A model generated the notes under the pieces. That model was not told where the DNA came from. It was given only the letters and a program-made list of their open reading frames with translations, and did no database searches. Below are positions 55,368-63,451 of a stretch of DNA of 64,000 bases, one piece after another. Source of the DNA: Sphingomonas yunnanensis (GTDB taxonomy: Bacteria > Pseudomonadota > Alphaproteobacteria > Sphingomonadales > Sphingomonadaceae); the NCBI RefSeq assembly GCF_019898765.1, contig NZ_JAIOKB010000002.1, positions 620,001 to 684,000 of the forward strand. The letters run 5' to 3'. Every line of letters begins with the position of its first letter. The first letter of the stretch is position 1. The translations under genes and the position numbers were made by a program.

Positions 55368-56833
55368 CCGCCGCGGCCGACCCCTTCGACGGCGCGCCGC
55401 TCGGCCCCGAGCCCGCCGCGCCCGCGCGCGCGCTGGCCGAGCTGCGGCGCGCGCGGGAGTCGGCCGAGGCGGCCAACGAGGCCAAGACGCGCTATCTCGT
55501 CGCGGTCAGCCACGAGATCCGCTCGCCGCTCAACGTCATCTACGGCTACGCCCAGCTGCTCGAGCGCGACCACCATCTCTCCGGCGCGGAGGCGGGCACG
55601 ATCATCCGCCGCTCGGCCGAGCATGTCACCAACCTGGTGGAAGGGCTGCTCGAGATCTCGCGGATCGAGAGCGGGGTGCTGACGATCCGGCAGGACCTCG
55701 TCGACCTGCGCGCCCTGCTGCAGCACGTCGTCGACATGTTCCGCATGCAGGCGAGCGCCAAGGGGCTGACGCTGACGCTCGACGTGCGCGACCGGCTGCC
55801 CGAGCAGGTCAAGGCGGACGAGAAGAGGCTGCGGCAGATCCTCATCAACCTCGTCTCCAACGCGATCAAATACACGCCCGCGGGTCAGGTCACGCTGGCC
55901 GTGAGGTACCGCAGCCAGGTCGCCGACATCGAGGTGATCGACACCGGCATCGGCATCCCGCCCGCGGACCTCGAGCGCGTGTTCGAGCCGTTCGACCGCG
56001 GCAGCCTCGCGGCGGCGCAGCGCCAGCCCGGCATCGGGCTCGGCCTCGCCATCACGCGCGTGCTCGCCCGCGTGCTGGGCGGCGACGTCGCGGTGACCAG
56101 CACGCCGGGCGCCGGCAGCACGTTCCGCTTCCGCGCCATGCTGCCGTCGTCCGCCGCGCCGGTGCGCGCGAGCAGGCGGCGCGGGCGGATCATCGGCTAT
56201 GAGGGACCGCGTCGCACCGTGCTGGTGATCGACGACGACCCGGGGCAGCGCCACATCCTGCGGGCGCTGCTCGGCGGGCTCGGCTTCGTGGTACACGCCG
56301 CGGCGGACGGCACGGAAGGCATCGCGCTCGCCGCCGAGGTCACCCCCGACATCGTCCTGCTCGACATCCAGATGCCGGGGCTCAACGGCTGGCAGGTCGC
56401 CGAGCGGCTGCGCGCGGTGCACGGCGCGGCGCTGCGCATCGTGATGGTCTCGGCCGACGCCCATGCCTTCCGCGCCGGCGGGGACGATCGCAGCAGCCAC
56501 GACGCCTTCGTCACCAAGCCGGTCGAGCTGGACAGGCTCGTGGCGCTGATCGGCACGCAGCTCGGGCTGCGCTGGGAGGAGGCCGAGCCGGTCGCGCCCG
56601 CCGCTCCCGCCCCCGCCACGCCCGAGGCCGGTCTCCCGCCCGACGCCGCACCGTTGCTCGCGCGCGTGCGCGAACTCGCCGAGGTCGGCCATGTCCGCGG
56701 CGTCGAGCGCGCGATCGATGATCTCGCGGGCGCGGTCCCCGCCGCCGGCGCGCTCGCGGCGGTGCTGCGGCGACAGCTCGGCGACTTCGACCTGCGCGCG
56801 CTGCTCGGTACGATCGACGATGCGACGCGCTGA
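55364..56833 (+). CDS. Soluble hybrid histidine kinase with receiver domain
   Basis: A 489-residue kinase without a membrane segment. A short N-terminal helix (about 18-45) leads straight into HisKA with His50 in VAVSHEIRSPLNVI. The ATPase shows LINLVSNAIKYTPAG, DTGIGIPPADLERVFEPF and GIGLGLAITRVLA. A receiver follows (about 285-405) with phospho-acceptor Asp334 in VLLDIQMPGLNG. The tail is Pro/Ala-rich. With no sensor domain it may respond through a partner or the N-terminal helix. GTG 55364 overlaps the atzF stop, so it is made with the catabolic enzymes. Confidence 0.9.
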   Translation: MTAAADPFDGAPLGPEPAAPARALAELRRARESAEAANEAKTRYLVAVSHEIRSPLNVIYGYAQLLERDHHLSGAEAGTIIRRSAEHVTNLVEGLLEISRIESGVLTIRQDLVDLRALLQHVVDMFRMQASAKGLTLTLDVRDRLPEQVKADEKRLRQILINLVSNAIKYTPAGQVTLAVRYRSQVADIEVIDTGIGIPPADLERVFEPFDRGSLAAAQRQPGIGLGLAITRVLARVLGGDVAVTSTPGAGSTFRFRAMLPSSAAPVRASRRRGRIIGYEGPRRTVLVIDDDPGQRHILRALLGGLGFVVHAAADGTEGIALAAEVTPDIVLLDIQMPGLNGWQVAERLRAVHGAALRIVMVSADAHAFRAGGDDRSSHDAFVTKPVELDRLVALIGTQLGLRWEEAEPVAPAAPAPATPEAGLPPDAAPLLARVRELAEVGHVRGVERAIDDLAGAVPAAGALAAVLRRQLGDFDLRALLGTIDDATR

Positions 56834-57749
56834 CCCGGCCGACCCGCCGCGACCCGTCGTCCTGGTGGTGGACGACACGCCCGAGGCGCTGCGCTTCCTG
56901 ACCAGCACGCTGGAGGACGCGGGCATGACCGTGCTGATCGCGATCGACGGGCTGGCCGCGCTCGATCTGCTCAGGCGCGTGACCCCCGACCTGATCCTGA
57001 TGGACGCGGTGATGCCGCAGCTCGACGGCTTCGAGACGACGCGTCAGATCAAGGCCAATTCCGCCTTCCAGCACCTCCCGATCATCTTCATGACCGGTCT
57101 GACCGAGACCGAGCACGTCGTCCGCGCGCTCGACGCCGGTGGCATCGACTTCGTCAGCAAGCCGATCGAGATCGACGAGCTGCTGGCGCGCATCCGCGTC
57201 CATCTCGCCACCGCGCGCGTCGCGCACGGCAGCCAGCTCGCGCTCGACACCAGCGGGCGGCCCGCGCTCGCGGTCGACCGGGCGGGCGAGCCGCAATGGC
57301 TGACCCCGGTCGCGGGCGCGATGCTCGAGCGGCTGTTCCCCGGCTGGTCGGCGGCCTCGGGCATCTTGCCGCCGCCCTTCGCCGCCGCGCTGCGCCAGCT
57401 CCAGGCGAGCGCGCCGGCACCGGGCGCGCGGATCAGCGTGTCCGTCGGCGAGCGCACGCTGGAGGCCGGGCTGCTGCGCTGCACCCCCGCGGCGCAATGG
57501 GTGTTCCGCCTATCCGAGCGGCACGAGGGCGAGGAGAAGACGATCCTCGCCGCGCAGCACGGGCTGACCTCGCGCGAGGCCGAGGTGCTGCTGTGGATCA
57601 GCCGCGGCAAGCCCAACCGTGAGGTCAGCGAGATCCTCCAGATCAGCCCGCGCACCGTGAACAAGCACCTCGAGCAGATCTTCGAGAAGATGGGCGTGGA
57701 GAATCGGGCGTCGGCGACGGCGATCGCGGTCACCACGCTGACGCGCTAG
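56820..57749 (+). CDS. LuxR-type response regulator
   Basis: A 309-residue regulator. The receiver (about 12-130) has Asp18/Asp19, phospho-acceptor Asp62 in LILMDAVMPQLDG, and FMTGL with SKPIEIDELLARI. An unassigned middle part (about 135-245) has no recognisable motif. The LuxR HTH is at the C-terminus (LTSREAEVLLWISRGK, then NREVSEILQISPRTVNKHL). Its ATG lies 14 bp inside the end of the hybrid kinase, its evident partner. It probably controls this operon or a wider nitrogen response. Confidence 0.93.
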   Translation: MRRADPADPPRPVVLVVDDTPEALRFLTSTLEDAGMTVLIAIDGLAALDLLRRVTPDLILMDAVMPQLDGFETTRQIKANSAFQHLPIIFMTGLTETEHVVRALDAGGIDFVSKPIEIDELLARIRVHLATARVAHGSQLALDTSGRPALAVDRAGEPQWLTPVAGAMLERLFPGWSAASGILPPPFAAALRQLQASAPAPGARISVSVGERTLEAGLLRCTPAAQWVFRLSERHEGEEKTILAAQHGLTSREAEVLLWISRGKPNREVSEILQISPRTVNKHLEQIFEKMGVENRASATAIAVTTLTR

Positions 57750-57761
57750 CGCAGGACGACG

Positions 57762-59339
57762 ATGGCTCAGCCGCCCGACGCCACCGCCAGCGCGATCCGC
57801 GGCGCCCTCGCGCGCGGCGAGATCGCCGCCGCGCTCGCCGCCGCGGACCGCTGGCGCCACGCCGCGCCCGCCATGGCCGAGCCCTTCTTCCTCGCGGGCC
57901 TGGCGACCGCGATGCTGGGGAAGGTGAGCGGCGGGATCGCGCTGATCGAGCAGGCGATCGCGCGCGACAGGCGCGGCGAATATCACGCCCAGCTCGCGCG
58001 GCTGTACACGCTGGTGCGGCGCGACGATGCCGCCGCGCGCGCGCTGGCCGCGGCCGAGACCGCGCCGCCGCCGGACGCGCTGGGGCGCGACACGATGGGC
58101 TGCGTCTACGCGCGGCTGGGCGATCATGCCGCCGCGCTGCCGCACTTCGCCGCGGCGGTGCGGCTCGATCCGACGAACGCCGCCTTCCGCTACAATCACG
58201 CCGCAGCGCTGAGCTTCGTCGGCCAGCAGGCGGAGGCCGAGGACGCGCTGGAGGCACTGATCGCGCGCGCGCCGGCGGACGCGCGCGCGCACCACCTGCT
58301 CGCCGGGCTGCGGCGCCAGACCGCTGAGCGCCACCATGTCGACCGGCTCACCGCCGCGCGCGCCGCCGCCACCGCGCCGCGCGACCGGCTGCTGCTCGGC
58401 TACGCGCTCGCCAAGGAGCTGGACGACCTCGCCGACCCGCACGGCGCCTTCGCGATCCTGGCGCAGACCAACGCCGAGCACCGCGCCACCTTGCCCTATC
58501 GCTTCGCCGACGACGCGGCGATCTTCGACGCGATCGAGGCCTGTTGGGCGCCGGCCGCGGAGCAGGTGGCGCGCGACGCGCCGAGCGCGGCGCCGATCCT
58601 CGTCGTCGGCATGCCGCGCACCGGCACCACTCTGGTCGACCGCATCCTGTCGTCGCACCCCGAGGTGGAGAGCGCGGGGGAGCTGCAGGCGCTGCCGCTC
58701 GCGGTCAAAACGGCCGCCGGCACGCGCGGTCGCCGCGTGCTCGACCCTGACACGATCCGCGCCGCGGCGCGCGCCGACCCGACTGCGATCGGGCGCGACT
58801 ATCTCGCCCGGGCGGCACCGCACGTGGCGGGACGCCGACCCCGTTTCGTCGACAAATTCCCCGGCAACTTCCTGTATCTCGGCGTGATCGCGCGCGCGCT
58901 GCCGCAGGCCGCGATCGTGTGCCTGCGACGCGACCCGCTCGACACCGTGCTCGCCAACTTCCGCAACCTGTTCGCGGTCGGCTCGCGCTACTACGACTAT
59001 AGCTACGACCTGCTCGACACCGCGGCCTATTACCAGCGCTTCGACCGGCTGATGGCGCTCTGGCGCGCGGCGCTGCCGGGCCGCGTGCTCGAGCTCGGCT
59101 ATGAGGCGCTGGTCGAGGATCAGGCGGGGCAGACGCGTCGGCTGCTCGACCATTGCGGGCTGGACTGGTCCGACGCCTGCCTCGATTTCCAAGCCAACGC
59201 CGCGCCCGTGTCCACCCCCAGCGCCGCGCAGGTGCGCCGCCCGCTGTACCGCGACGCCGTCGGCCGCTGGCGCCGCCACGCCGAGGCGCTGGAGCCGGCG
59301 CGCGCCTTCCTGCGCGGCCACGGCATCGCGGTCGACTGA
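57762..59339 (+). CDS. TPR-repeat sulfotransferase family protein
   Basis: A 525-residue protein. The first 230 residues hold TPR-like repeats (ALPHFAAAVRLDPTNAAFRY is one clear unit). The sulfotransferase domain follows, with the 5'-PAPS loop GMPRTGTTLVDRIL (about 283-296), and FVDKFPGNFLYLGVIARALP and VCLRRDPLDTV for the 3'-phosphate site. It would transfer sulfate to an unknown acceptor, or be a divergent family member. It starts 12 bp after the LuxR regulator, so it may be transcribed with the operon, although it has no obvious role in guanidine or urea use. Confidence 0.88.
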   Translation: MAQPPDATASAIRGALARGEIAAALAAADRWRHAAPAMAEPFFLAGLATAMLGKVSGGIALIEQAIARDRRGEYHAQLARLYTLVRRDDAAARALAAAETAPPPDALGRDTMGCVYARLGDHAAALPHFAAAVRLDPTNAAFRYNHAAALSFVGQQAEAEDALEALIARAPADARAHHLLAGLRRQTAERHHVDRLTAARAAATAPRDRLLLGYALAKELDDLADPHGAFAILAQTNAEHRATLPYRFADDAAIFDAIEACWAPAAEQVARDAPSAAPILVVGMPRTGTTLVDRILSSHPEVESAGELQALPLAVKTAAGTRGRRVLDPDTIRAAARADPTAIGRDYLARAAPHVAGRRPRFVDKFPGNFLYLGVIARALPQAAIVCLRRDPLDTVLANFRNLFAVGSRYYDYSYDLLDTAAYYQRFDRLMALWRAALPGRVLELGYEALVEDQAGQTRRLLDHCGLDWSDACLDFQANAAPVSTPSAAQVRRPLYRDAVGRWRRHAEALEPARAFLRGHGIAVD

Positions 59340-59429
59340 CGCGACGGCTACGTCATTCGCCCACCTGCGAGCGATGCAGCGCTTGCTTAGCCTCAATGGC
59401 ACGACTCTGATGTGTGCGAGCTGGTGACG

Positions 59430-60323
59430 ATGAAGCAGGCGATGATGAGCTACGTGCAGCCGGTGATGGTCGCGGCCGTGCTACTGTTCTGGGCGCTCGC
59501 GCCAGCGGCGTGGACGGGGAGCGCCTGGTCGATCGTGATCGCGACGTTGTCGACCACCGCGATGATCCAGGCGCTCGAGTGGGTCAACGAGCGACATGCC
59601 AGCTGGCGGCTGACCTGGCGCGAATTCCTGACCGACGTCTTCTACGTGACGCTGAGCTACACCGTGATCGCCTGGGCGTCGAAGACGCTCGCCGACGAGC
59701 CGCTGACCGCGCTGAAGCACGGGCTCGGGATCACGACCATGTGGGCGATGCACCTGCCGTTCGTGGCGCAGGTGGCGCTGGCCGTCTTCCTGGTCGAGTT
59801 CGGGCAATATTGGATGCACCGCCTGATGCACAATCAGGCCTTCTTCTGGTCGACCCACGCGCCGCACCATCACCTCACCCAGCTCAACGCGATGAAGGGC
59901 GCGGTGGGCAACCCGATCGAGCTGTTCCTGATCAGCCTCAGCGTGCTCGCGCTGTTCGACCTGCCGCAGCCGGCGATGTTCTGTGCGCTCAACGTGCTGG
60001 CGGTGGTCTCCACCTTCGCGCACGCCAACACGCGGTTCGACCCGCCGCGCTGGTACGCCTTCGTCTTCACCACGATCCGCCACCACAGCCTGCACCACTC
60101 GACCGGCTATGCGGAGACGCGGTCCAACTATGGCAACTCGCTGATCCTGCTGGACAGAATCTTCGGCACCTTCGGCGAGGGCGAGGCCGAGATCGTCGGC
60201 CAGGACGAGCGCCGGCGGCTGTCGATCGGCGAGCAGTTCCTCTTCCCCGCGCGCCCGCTGATCGCGCGCTACACGGGGCGCGACGACCAGCATGAGCACG
60301 ACGGCGCGGGGGCGGCGGCTTGA
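59430..60323 (+). CDS. Sterol desaturase / fatty acid hydroxylase superfamily protein (second copy)
   Basis: A 297-residue membrane di-iron oxygenase. Histidine motifs are complete: FGQYWMHRLMH, THAPHHHLTQL and RHHSLHHSTGY. It shares GAVGNPIELFLI, ETRSNYGNSLILLDRIFGTF and the overall layout with the paralogue at 42696-43676. Four helices are visible. The substrate is unknown. ATG 59430 was chosen because upstream in-frame GTG (59412) has no better ribosome site. Its stop overlaps the TTG of the next gene (TTGA). Confidence 0.92.
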   Translation: MKQAMMSYVQPVMVAAVLLFWALAPAAWTGSAWSIVIATLSTTAMIQALEWVNERHASWRLTWREFLTDVFYVTLSYTVIAWASKTLADEPLTALKHGLGITTMWAMHLPFVAQVALAVFLVEFGQYWMHRLMHNQAFFWSTHAPHHHLTQLNAMKGAVGNPIELFLISLSVLALFDLPQPAMFCALNVLAVVSTFAHANTRFDPPRWYAFVFTTIRHHSLHHSTGYAETRSNYGNSLILLDRIFGTFGEGEAEIVGQDERRRLSIGEQFLFPARPLIARYTGRDDQHEHDGAGAAA

Positions 60324-61267
60324 CGCCGCGGGCAGCGGCGCGCGCGGCAACGATCGGGCTCTCCGCCCTGCTCGCGAGCGCGGCGCCGACGCCGGCCTGG
60401 TCGGCGACGCCGCGCGAGCAGGTGATTCAGGTCCCCGGCTTCGCGGACTTTCTCGCGGTCGACGGCGATTCGGTGTGGGCCACCAACAAAGGGCGGGTCG
60501 AGCGCTGGTCGCGCGCCGGCAAGCAGGCCGAGGTGGCGATGGCCCATCCGTGCGGCGCGATGGCAATTGCCTTCGGGTCACTCTGGGTGGCGGACTGCGA
60601 CGCGCTCAGCGTCAACCGTATCGACCTGCGCACCGCGAGGATCACCGCCACCATCCCGACCGGGATCGCCAATCCCAAGGGCGAGCTCAACGTCGCCGCC
60701 GGCGCGGGCTCGATCTGGGTGGCGAGCGACGCCGCCGGCACCGTCGCGCGCATCGATCCCGCCAGCAACAACGTGGCCTCGTCGATCCCGGTGGATCCCG
60801 GCACCTTCTACCTGTCGTTCGGCATGGGCGCGCTATGGGCGGTGAGCGCGGCGGGGCAGAGCCTGCAGAAGATCGATCCGGCCGTCGAGCGCGTCGTCCA
60901 TCGCACCGCTCTGGGGCGCGAGCCCGGCTTCCTGGTCGCGGGCGAGGGCGCGGTGTGGGTACAGGAGCAGGGCGACGGCACCGTCGCGCGCGTCGATCCG
61001 GCGAGCGGCGACGTGACGGGGCGGGTCAAGGTTGACGCGACGCTCCAGTACGGCGACATCGACGCGGGCGGCGGCAAGGTCTGGCTGCGCACCACCGCCG
61101 GGCAGACCTTCGTCGTGCTCGACCCGGTCTCGCTCGCGATCACCGCGCGCGTCGGCCGGGCCGCGGGCAGCGGCGCGCTGCACTACACGCGCGCCGGGCT
61201 GTGGACCAGCGCGCACGACGCCCACACGCTGTCGTGGTGGGAGAAGCCCGGCCGGATCGGGGACTAG
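60320..61267 (+). CDS. Secreted beta-propeller protein (virginiamycin B lyase-like repeats)
   Basis: A 315-residue exported protein. A signal peptide (about 1-29, LLASAAPTPAWSA) precedes a run of propeller blades with the repeating pattern GSIWVASDAAGTVARIDPAS / GAVWVQEQGDGTVARVDPAS. Each blade has a G(S/A)(I/V)W(V/A) strand and an N-x-(I/V)-x-R-ID(P) turn. It resembles the Vgb-like or NHL family, but catalytic use is unknown. The TTG start at 60320 overlaps the stop of the sterol-desaturase-family gene (TTGA), so the two may work on the same envelope substrate. Confidence 0.85.
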   Translation: MTPRAAARAATIGLSALLASAAPTPAWSATPREQVIQVPGFADFLAVDGDSVWATNKGRVERWSRAGKQAEVAMAHPCGAMAIAFGSLWVADCDALSVNRIDLRTARITATIPTGIANPKGELNVAAGAGSIWVASDAAGTVARIDPASNNVASSIPVDPGTFYLSFGMGALWAVSAAGQSLQKIDPAVERVVHRTALGREPGFLVAGEGAVWVQEQGDGTVARVDPASGDVTGRVKVDATLQYGDIDAGGGKVWLRTTAGQTFVVLDPVSLAITARVGRAAGSGALHYTRAGLWTSAHDAHTLSWWEKPGRIGD

Positions 61268-61300
61268 TTCAGGGCGTGACTCTCATTCCGCCGGCGTCGT

Positions 61301-61379
61301 CGTGCTCCTGCGCATGCAGGAGCGCAGAGCCCCGCGCGTCACCCCCGTGGCTCTGGGCTCCGGCGTTCGCCGGAGCACG
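61301..61379. repeat. Copy of the 80-bp inverted repeat between convergent genes
   Basis: Left arm 61301-61331 (CGTGCTCCTGCGCATGCAGG onward) and right arm 61349-61379 (GGCTCTGGGCTCCGGCGTTC onward) are near-complements. It fills the gap between the ends of the beta-propeller gene (61267) and the MBL gene (61397), a site suited to a two-way terminator. Confidence 0.8.
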
Positions 61380-61396
61380 GTGGGAGGGATCAGACC

Positions 61397-62320
61397 CTAC
61401 GGCTCGCGCGGCGCGACCGGATAGACGATGAAATCGGCGTGTCGGTCGATCTCGAGCGACGGCGCGGTCGACACCGCGCGGTCGAGCTCGGCGATCGCTG
61501 CCGGCGGCAGCGCGAGCCCGTGCTCGTCAGCGTGGGCGGGCGCGCGCATCGCATAGTCCTGGCCCGGCGTGCGGGTCATCTCGACATGCGCGCCGAGCAG
61601 CGCGCGAACAGGGTATTGCCGTGCGAACCGCGTCAGCCGGTCGGCGCTGGCGCGGAACACCGCGGTCTGGTCGCGCGGCACGTAGAGCCTGCCGGGATAC
61701 AGCATGTCGCCGGAGAAGAGCAGCCGCGTCCGGGCGTCATAGACCATGATGTGCGCGGGCTCGTGCCCGGGCGTCGGGACGATGCGCAGCACGCGCCCGC
61801 CGAGATCATAGCGGCCGACCTGCTCGGGCCAGTCGCGGATGCCGAAGAAGGCCGCGACCGCATCGGGTGTCAGCCCGACCAATCGCGTATCGGGACGGTC
61901 GGCGAACTCGGCGTCGCCGGCGTGATGGTCACCGTGGCCGTGCGAGTGCGCGACGATCAGCCGGACCGGCCGGCCCGCGTGTGCGCCGCGCCATGTCGCG
62001 ATCAGCCGGTCGACGGTGGGTCGCACGCGCAGCCCGCCCGCCCCCGTGTCGATCAGCAGCGCGCGATCGCGGCCGAACAGCAGGTAGAGGAAGGGCGCCT
62101 CGAAATTGGTCCGCACCGACTGGCGGATGACGAACGTGTCCGGATCGATCCGCTGCACCTGAGTCTCGGGCTCGTCGGCGGTGCCGTCGATCCAAGGAGC
62201 GAAGCGCGGGAACGGCGCCGGCGCCGCGCCGAGCAGGATGGAGGCGACGAGCACGCGAGCGAGTGGGCGCGGCCGGATCAACACCCGGCGCCCGATGCGA
62301 TACAGGAAGGAGCGGCACAT
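61397..62320 (-). CDS. MBL fold metallo-hydrolase
   Basis: A 307-residue metallo-beta-lactamase-fold enzyme with an N-terminal signal-like segment (ARVLVASILLGAAPAP). Metal motif AHSHGHGDHHAGD fits HxHxDH; downstream are PTPGHEPAHIMVYD, LFSGDMLYPGR and ALLGAHVEMTRTPG. Typical members hydrolyse lactones, glyoxalase-type thioesters or beta-lactams; the class B3/SoxH-like subgroup is possible. ATG 62320 was preferred; a longer frame exists upstream. It faces the beta-propeller gene tail to tail. Confidence 0.9.
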   Translation of the reverse strand: MCRSFLYRIGRRVLIRPRPLARVLVASILLGAAPAPFPRFAPWIDGTADEPETQVQRIDPDTFVIRQSVRTNFEAPFLYLLFGRDRALLIDTGAGGLRVRPTVDRLIATWRGAHAGRPVRLIVAHSHGHGDHHAGDAEFADRPDTRLVGLTPDAVAAFFGIRDWPEQVGRYDLGGRVLRIVPTPGHEPAHIMVYDARTRLLFSGDMLYPGRLYVPRDQTAVFRASADRLTRFARQYPVRALLGAHVEMTRTPGQDYAMRAPAHADEHGLALPPAAIAELDRAVSTAPSLEIDRHADFIVYPVAPREP

Positions 62321-62413
62321 GAGCCGGAGCGTGCCCCGCCGGGTCACCCGTCACCATACGCCGTTTGACGAGGCGGTGCGGGCGACCGGCCGGCGATCGC
62401 CCGCGTCCGCCGC

Positions 62414-62743
62414 TCAGCGCATCGCGAGCTGGGTCGAGGTGCCGCTGTCACGCGCCGCGGTCGCTGCGGCAACTCGGCTGCGCATGTCGCTGAGCACGTC
62501 GGCGCGGCACTCACGCGCCTGCGCGGCGAGCGCGAGATGGACGCTGCTCATCCCCTGCCCGCAGACGGTGTCGGCGACCCGGTCCATGCGGATGGCGAGA
62601 CGCTGCTGCCCCTCGACGCTGGTGAGATCGATGCCGCGCAGGTTCAACACGCTGCTCTCGGCCGAGAGCGGGTCGGCGCCGGGCGCGGCGAGCGCGGGCG
62701 TGGCCATCAGGATTGCGGCACATGCGGCCAGACCGATCTTCAT
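62414..62743 (-). CDS. UrcA family protein
   Basis: A 109-residue secreted protein. A signal peptide (MKIGLAACAAILMATPALAA) is followed by the UrcA pattern: a VLNLRGIDLTSVEGQQRLAI strand-helix, then VADTVCGQ and CRADVLSDM, whose two Cys may pair. UrcA proteins are common in Sphingomonadales and Caulobacterales periplasm and have no known function. ATG 62743 has AGGAG 7 bp upstream. Confidence 0.88.
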   Translation of the reverse strand: MKIGLAACAAILMATPALAAPGADPLSAESSVLNLRGIDLTSVEGQQRLAIRMDRVADTVCGQGMSSVHLALAAQARECRADVLSDMRSRVAAATAARDSGTSTQLAMR

Positions 62744-62857
62744 CCTAAATCTCCTGCATCGCTGCCCATCGCTCTCCGGCGATCGGGTCGCAGCCATGTA
62801 GGATCGCGCCCGCGCGGGCACAAGCGCGGGGCGGGAGACGTAGCGTCCCGCGCAGGG

Positions 62858-63238
62858 TCAGCGCGCGCGGACGATCAGCGACGCGAGTTCCATGCGCGCG
62901 CCGAGCGCGCCCGGTGGCACCGGCACCGCCAAGTTGCGTTCCGCCCCGCCGGCGCGATCGACCAGCGTGACCGGCACCGCATAGCCGCGGGTGAGCCGCC
63001 AGCTCCGCGCCTCGGCGAGCGGTACCGTCGCCTGCCACGAACGCTCGCCGGTGACGGGCAGGTCGTGGCCGTCCACCCGCACCGCGACCGCCACCCCGGC
63101 GCGTTGTCCGGAGAGACGTAGACAGGTCTCGGCGCCGCAATGGACCAGCCGCGCACTGGCCCGGCGCTCGGCCGCCGCTGGCACCGCGGTCGAGAGGATC
63201 GCGCAGGCGGTGACCGCGAGAGGGACGTTAAGGGCCAT
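62858..63238 (-). CDS. Small secreted protein of unknown function
   Basis: A 126-residue protein with a signal peptide (ACAILSTAVPAAA, cut near 23). The rest is beta-rich in pattern with two Cys (VHCGAETCLRLSG) close together, and ends LIVRAR. I recognise no family. It lies 114 bp from the UrcA gene on the same strand, and the two could be co-expressed. Confidence 0.7.
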   Translation of the reverse strand: MALNVPLAVTACAILSTAVPAAAERRASARLVHCGAETCLRLSGQRAGVAVAVRVDGHDLPVTGERSWQATVPLAEARSWRLTRGYAVPVTLVDRAGGAERNLAVPVPPGALGARMELASLIVRAR

Positions 63239-63451
63239 GCGACCGGCATAGACCCGCGCGCGACGCGGCCGACATGCGCCAATTGACGTAGACGCGAGGG
63301 CGGACGCCGCCGCTTACGTCAAACACCCCATATCGATTTGCCGCCGCTGCCAACACTCTCGCACCGCAGCGATCGGCCCCGCGCGAGGCGCCGGCGCGGA
63401 CCGTACAGTCGCGGAGGGGCGACGCGTTCAACGTACCGATTGGGGGCTTTG

